Positions 14,653 through 17,377 of a stretch of DNA of 17,377 nt are shown one piece after another (position 1 is the first letter of the stretch; each line of letters begins with the position of its first letter). Source of the DNA: Deltaproteobacteria bacterium (GTDB taxonomy: Bacteria > Desulfobacterota > Desulfarculia > Desulfarculales > Desulfarculaceae). Location of the stretch: positions 1-17,377 of the forward strand of contig JAHLLK010000095.1 of NCBI GenBank assembly GCA_020444165.1. Direction: 5' to 3'. The notes beneath the pieces were generated by a model, which did no database searches, was not told the origin of the DNA, and saw only the letters and a program-made list of their open reading frames with translations. Made by a program: the position numbers and the translations under genes.

Positions 14653-14664
14653 ATAAAACACGAA

Positions 14665-14701
14665 GGCCCGGGGAAACGCGCCCCCGGGCCGACTCTTTTT
14701 T
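14665..14701. terminator. Bidirectional intrinsic terminator between convergent genes
   Basis: GGCCCGGGG (14665-14673) pairs with CCCCGGGCC (14682-14690). On the plus strand it is followed by GACTC and six T residues. On the minus strand it is followed by TTCGTGTTTT, about 30 nt after the stop of the aminotransferase gene. It can therefore serve both directions. Confidence 0.75.
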
Positions 14702-14719
14702 GGGAAAATATAAGAAAAA

Positions 14720-15709
14720 TCAGTCGAAGACCGGCACGGACATCTCCGGGTTGTGCAGGATGTCCCGGCGGATAAGCTCGTTCAGGCCCCGGGCCACCGG
14801 CCCCACCCGGCCGTCGCCCACCGGGCGCTCCTCCAGCATGGTCACGGGCAGCACGTCCAGGGTGGTGCCGAAGAGCATCATCTCCCGGGCCGTGGCCAAG
14901 TCGGCCTCGGACAGGGGCCGGGTCACCACCCCGGCCAAAACCCCGGCCGCTTCCAGCTCCGGGGCCAGCTCCAACGCCCGGCGCACCGTGGTGCCGTCCA
15001 GGATGTGGTCCGGCAGGGGCAGGCAGAGGTTGCCCTCCCGGTCCACCAGGCCGAAGTTCTCCGTGGCGCCCTCGGCCAGATAGCCTTCCTCGTCCAGGCC
15101 CAGGGAAAACTCCCAACCCCGGGCCACGGCCTCGCGCTTCAACAGCACGTTGGGCAGGTAGTTGCAGCTTTTCACCGAGGCGAAAAACCCGCTCTTGGCC
15201 GGCACCCGGCTGATGCCCAGCTTCACCCCGTGTTCATAGGAGCCGGGGCGCGGCGGGTGGATGCGGCCCACGACCACGTAGACGCCCGGCTCGGGGCACT
15301 CAAAGGGGTTGGCCGAGAAGCCGCCCGGCCCCCGGCTCACGTAGAGCCGCACCATGCAGTCCGGCTCGCCGCCGGCCCGGGCCGTGGCCAGGCAGATCTC
15401 CCGAAGCACCGTGGTGGTGTCGGGCAGGTCCAGGAAGATGCTCTGGGCCGAGCGGCACAGGCGCTCCAGATGGCGGTCCATCTGGTAAATCCGGCCGCTC
15501 ACCGCCTTCATGGCCTCGAACACCCCGTCGCCCCGGTGGACCAGGTGATCGTCCAGGGGCACCTGCATCAGCCAGGGTTCGGTGACGATCCCGCCGTACC
15601 ACGAGGAGTACATGGCCAGGTAGTCCCCGGCCCAGGGGCGGGGCTGCTCCTTGAGGCGCTTCAAGGCCTCTTGGACCGACAATATGGGGGGGTGAGCTTC
15701 GTGTGTCAT
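14720..15709 (-). CDS. Class IV (fold-type IV) PLP aminotransferase
   Basis: This 329-residue cytosolic enzyme belongs to the family of branched-chain aminotransferase, D-amino-acid aminotransferase and aminodeoxychorismate lyase. Recognisable motifs are MYSSWYGGI (33-41), PLDDHLVHRGDGVFEAM (51-67), the PLP lysine in SVKSCNYLPNVLLKREA (178-194; K180), EGATENFGL (213-221) and FGTTLDVLPVT (280-290). The lysine context and the N-terminal region most resemble the D-amino-acid aminotransferase/aminodeoxychorismate lyase branch rather than IlvE, but the reaction cannot be fixed from sequence alone. No good ribosome binding site precedes ATG 15709; instead a promoter is placed so that the transcript would start at the ATG. 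Neighbours give no clear pathway. Confidence 0.85.
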   Translation of the reverse strand: MTHEAHPPILSVQEALKRLKEQPRPWAGDYLAMYSSWYGGIVTEPWLMQVPLDDHLVHRGDGVFEAMKAVSGRIYQMDRHLERLCRSAQSIFLDLPDTTTVLREICLATARAGGEPDCMVRLYVSRGPGGFSANPFECPEPGVYVVVGRIHPPRPGSYEHGVKLGISRVPAKSGFFASVKSCNYLPNVLLKREAVARGWEFSLGLDEEGYLAEGATENFGLVDREGNLCLPLPDHILDGTTVRRALELAPELEAAGVLAGVVTRPLSEADLATAREMMLFGTTLDVLPVTMLEERPVGDGRVGPVARGLNELIRRDILHNPEMSVPVFD

Positions 15710-15715
15710 GCCCAG

Positions 15716-15744
15716 ACTCTACCGCCGCCCCACCCCGGCAGCAA
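15716..15744 (-). promoter_or_regulatory. Promoter of the class IV aminotransferase gene, possibly leaderless
   Basis: Read on the minus strand, TTGCTG (15744-15739) and TAGAGT (15721-15716) are spaced by 17 nt. Six bases separate the -10 box from ATG 15709, so the transcript would begin at or beside the start codon. This matches the absence of a ribosome binding site. Confidence 0.4.
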
Positions 15745-15807
15745 GGATTTTCCAGGGGGATTTCCCCACCCGCCCGCCAGGCTGGCGCAACGTTTTCACC
15801 ACCAGCC

Positions 15808-15907
15808 TCGTAGTTGAAAACTACAAAGTTTTTTGAGGGAAGGGGGGTTTGGGGGGAGACCCCCTTTTTTTCAAAAAAGGGGGTCTCCCCCCAAATCTTC
15901 CTCTTTC
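15808..15907 (+). repeat. Intergenic hairpin repeat, copy C (complete)
   Basis: A perfect 23-bp inverted repeat pairs 15848-15870 with 15873-15895, separated by two bases. Each arm holds a unit GGGGG-AGA-CCCCC followed by six or more T residues on its strand. The left flank is GTAGTT-GAA-AACTAC (15810-15824) then AAAGTTTTTTGAGGG; the right flank ATCTTCCTCTTTC abuts the stop codon of the TIM-barrel gene (15908-15910). On the minus strand it should terminate that gene's transcript. Confidence 0.85.
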
Positions 15908-16861
15908 TTACCCCGCCGCCTTCGCCAGGGCTTCGCGCACGAGGGCGGCGCTGTCGGCCACTTCGGCCGGTTCGGGACCGGAGCGGAGTTCCAGGACCAG
16001 GCGGGGTGAGTCCTTGACCAGGGGCGCCACCACGTCCCAGTCCAGGTCGCCCCGGCCGGGGGGCAGATGATCCTGTACGCCCTTGGTGTCGTGCAGGTGG
16101 CAGCCCACCAGCTCCTGGCCGTAGGCCGAGAGCCAGCGCCGGATGCCCGGCAGGTCGGAGTCGGCGTTGGTCTGGGCCCGGGCATGGCCCAGATCGCACC
16201 AGAAACCCAGGGGCGCGCCCCGGAAGCGTTCCAGGAGCAGGCCCATCTCGTCGAAATCCGGCACCTGGAAGGGATGAAAGCGGTTCTCCAGCCCGATCCG
16301 CACTCCCAGGGCTTCGGCCCGGGCCGCCAGGCGGTCCAGGGAACGGCTGGCCAGGTCCACCGCCCCGGGGGAGGCCTCCCCCCGCCGGGCCAGGTGCCCG
16401 GCCAGCTCCTGGGGGTCGCCCCCCTTCGCCGCCTGGCGGAGCACCAGCTTGTCCTCCAGGCCGGCCACCCAGCCCAGGTGCACCACCAACGCCCCCACCT
16501 CCATATCGCTGGCCAACTCCAGCGAGCGGCAGGTCAGGTCCACGGCCAGCCGCCGCTCGGCTTGCTCCGGCGCGGCCAGGTTGTAGGCGTCGCCCGAGCC
16601 CTCGGCCAGGCCCGGCGGCAGGGGGATGAAGTTGTGCAGGCTCACCACCGCCAGCTCCCGGGCGGCCAGCTCCCGGCGGAGGATGGTCAGCACCGCCGCG
16701 GGGAGACGGTACTCCAGCTCCAGATAGCGGAGGCCCGTGGCCGCCACCTGGTCCAGAATGTGCGCGGCCCAGGGAGCCGCCTCCAAGGGCGGCGCGCCCG
16801 CGGGCTGGTGCGGCTGGGCCCACACCGTGGACAGGGCGAGTTTGTCGGCGGGATTGGTCAT
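15908..16861 (-). CDS. Xylose-isomerase-like TIM-barrel protein
   Basis: This 317-residue cytosolic protein belongs to the AP endonuclease 2/sugar phosphate isomerase superfamily. Candidate metal ligands sit at the ends of barrel strands: E192 (GLENRFHPFQ), D223 and H226 (WCDLGHA), H255/H257 (CHLHDTKGVQDH) and E291 (LELRSG). The phrase HLHDTKGVQDHLPPGRGDLDW (255-275 region) is typical of family members that act on sugars or related polyols. The substrate cannot be named; DNA-repair endonuclease IV is unlikely because its extra metal-binding histidines are not seen. No strong ribosome binding site precedes ATG 16861. The gene lies downstream of nifS on the same strand, but a terminator and copy D separate them, so they are probably not one operon. 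Confidence 0.82.
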   Translation of the reverse strand: MTNPADKLALSTVWAQPHQPAGAPPLEAAPWAAHILDQVAATGLRYLELEYRLPAAVLTILRRELAARELAVVSLHNFIPLPPGLAEGSGDAYNLAAPEQAERRLAVDLTCRSLELASDMEVGALVVHLGWVAGLEDKLVLRQAAKGGDPQELAGHLARRGEASPGAVDLASRSLDRLAARAEALGVRIGLENRFHPFQVPDFDEMGLLLERFRGAPLGFWCDLGHARAQTNADSDLPGIRRWLSAYGQELVGCHLHDTKGVQDHLPPGRGDLDWDVVAPLVKDSPRLVLELRSGPEPAEVADSAALVREALAKAAG

Positions 16862-16877
16862 AGCGGGTCCGTTTGAG

Positions 16878-17013
16878 AAATGGGGAGACGTGGGGGAAAG
16901 GACCCTTTTTTGAAAAAAAGGGGGCTTGCACCCCAGAAAAGCTGCGTTTTTCCGGGGACCCCGCTTCCTTTCCCCCCCACCCCCTTTCCCCCAAAAAATT
17001 TGTAGGTTTCAAG
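16878..17013 (-). repeat. Intergenic hairpin repeat, copy D (rearranged)
   Basis: The edges match the family: GAGAAATGGGGAGACGTGGGGG on the left in broken form, and AAAAAATTTGTAGGTTTC (16993-17010) on the right. The centre keeps CCCTTTTTTGAAAAAAAGGG (16903-16922). An inserted segment of roughly 60 nt then brings additional G/C hairpins such as GGGGACCCC (16954-16962). The perfect 23-bp symmetry of copies B and C is lost. Confidence 0.6.
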
Positions 17014-17044
17014 AGAGGGAAGCCAGGTTCCCTGGGGCCCGGCC

Positions 17045-17090
17045 CAAAAGAGGGAGCCCTTCCCCTTGCGCTGAAGGACGGAAGGGCTCC
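17045..17090 (-). terminator. Intrinsic terminator of nifS
   Basis: Minus-strand reading gives GGAGCCCTTCC (17090-17080) and GGAAGGGCTCC (17063-17053), a perfect 11-bp stem with a 16-nt loop, followed by CTCTTTTG. It lies 25 nt after the nifS stop. Confidence 0.82.
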
Positions 17091-17114
17091 TCATGCTTCC
17101 CGGCCCGGCCGCGG

Positions 17115-17377
17115 TTACGGCATCACGTAACCCTCCGTGGAGCAGCTTTGGCCCTTTTGGTACTTGGCCCAGAAGGGGCTCATGCCCCGGAGCCGCTCGA
17201 TGATGGGCGGCATCTCGGCCAGCACGTAGTCCACTTCCTCCTGGGTGTTGTAGGCCGACAGGCTGAAGCGGATGGAGCCGTGGGCCGCGGTGTAGGGCAC
17301 GCCCATGGCCCGGAGCACGTGGCTGGGCTCCAGGGAGCCCGAGGTGCAGGCGCTGCCCGAGGAGGCGCAGATGCCCT
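17115..17377 (-). CDS. nifS: NifS-type cysteine desulfurase, C-terminal part (cut by window edge)
   Basis: About 86 C-terminal residues are present; the 5' end lies beyond the window. The frame reads SSGSACTSGSLEPSHVLRAMG, the active-site loop of class I cysteine desulfurases (IscS/NifS), including the catalytic cysteine in SACTSG. Next come GSIRFSLSAYNTQEEVDYVL and a tail ending GQSCSTEGYVMP. The enzyme converts cysteine to alanine and passes persulfide sulfur to Fe-S scaffolds. NifS rather than IscS is suggested by the tail, but this is a moderate call. It could supply sulfur to the SufCB pair at the other end of the window, or to a NifU encoded upstream outside the window; neither is shown here. 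Confidence 0.9.
   Translation of the reverse strand, partial: GICASSGSACTSGSLEPSHVLRAMGVPYTAAHGSIRFSLSAYNTQEEVDYVLAEMPPIIERLRGMSPFWAKYQKGQSCSTEGYVMP

Noticed and set aside
14347..14661. 104-codon minus-strand frame in the convergent spacer
   Set aside because: It runs through copy B of the hairpin repeat and the multi-stem segment; the palindromes explain its openness.
16858..17130. Small frames on both strands around copy D
   Set aside because: They translate the repeat and the nifS terminator rather than a gene.
1..17377. CRISPR array, tRNA, rRNA or insertion sequence
   Set aside because: No regularly spaced short repeats with unique spacers, no cloverleaf or rRNA signature, and no transposase gene were seen.

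Overview
The window is very GC-rich bacterial DNA with strong G/C at third codon positions. The gene content points to an anaerobic, Gram-negative deltaproteobacterium (Desulfobacterota type). It has a minimal SufCB-type Fe-S assembly pair, a NifS cysteine desulfurase, an exosortase substrate (PEP-CTERM), a periplasmic alpha-2-macroglobulin with PBP1C, and G/C-run hairpin repeats between genes. The taxonomic guess is inference from these traits only.

Layout. Positions 1-566 hold no convincing gene: a degenerate 102-nt tandem repeat, strong hairpins and an AT-rich patch just before the first gene. Positions 567-2545 (+) encode a SufC-like ATPase and a SufB-like scaffold that overlap by 16 nt and end in a terminator hairpin. 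Positions 2840-3625 (+) encode a secreted PEP-CTERM protein with its own promoter, a dyad over the -10 box, and a strong terminator. Positions 3819-9422 (+) encode a 1867-residue alpha-2-macroglobulin with an intact CLEQ thioester site, followed by pbpC at 9650-11872 (+). Positions 12084-14354 (+) encode a secreted modular protein with an internal duplication and three DUF5648 repeats. From 14354 the coding direction flips: a class IV aminotransferase (14720-15709), a xylose-isomerase-like TIM-barrel protein (15908-16861) and the C-terminal end of a NifS cysteine desulfurase (17115 to the window edge) are all on the minus strand.

The genes fall into three groups. Fe-S metabolism is represented by SufCB at the left and NifS, the likely sulfur donor, at the right. 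Envelope functions include the alpha-2-macroglobulin/PBP1C pair, which in other bacteria is thought to trap invading proteases while PBP1C repairs peptidoglycan, plus two exported proteins of unknown role. The minus-strand enzymes do not form an obvious pathway.

The most notable non-coding signal is a repeat family present four times between genes. Complete copies carry a 23-bp perfect inverted repeat. Each arm is itself a small terminator (G-run, A-rich loop, C-run, T-run), so the element can plausibly stop transcription in both directions.
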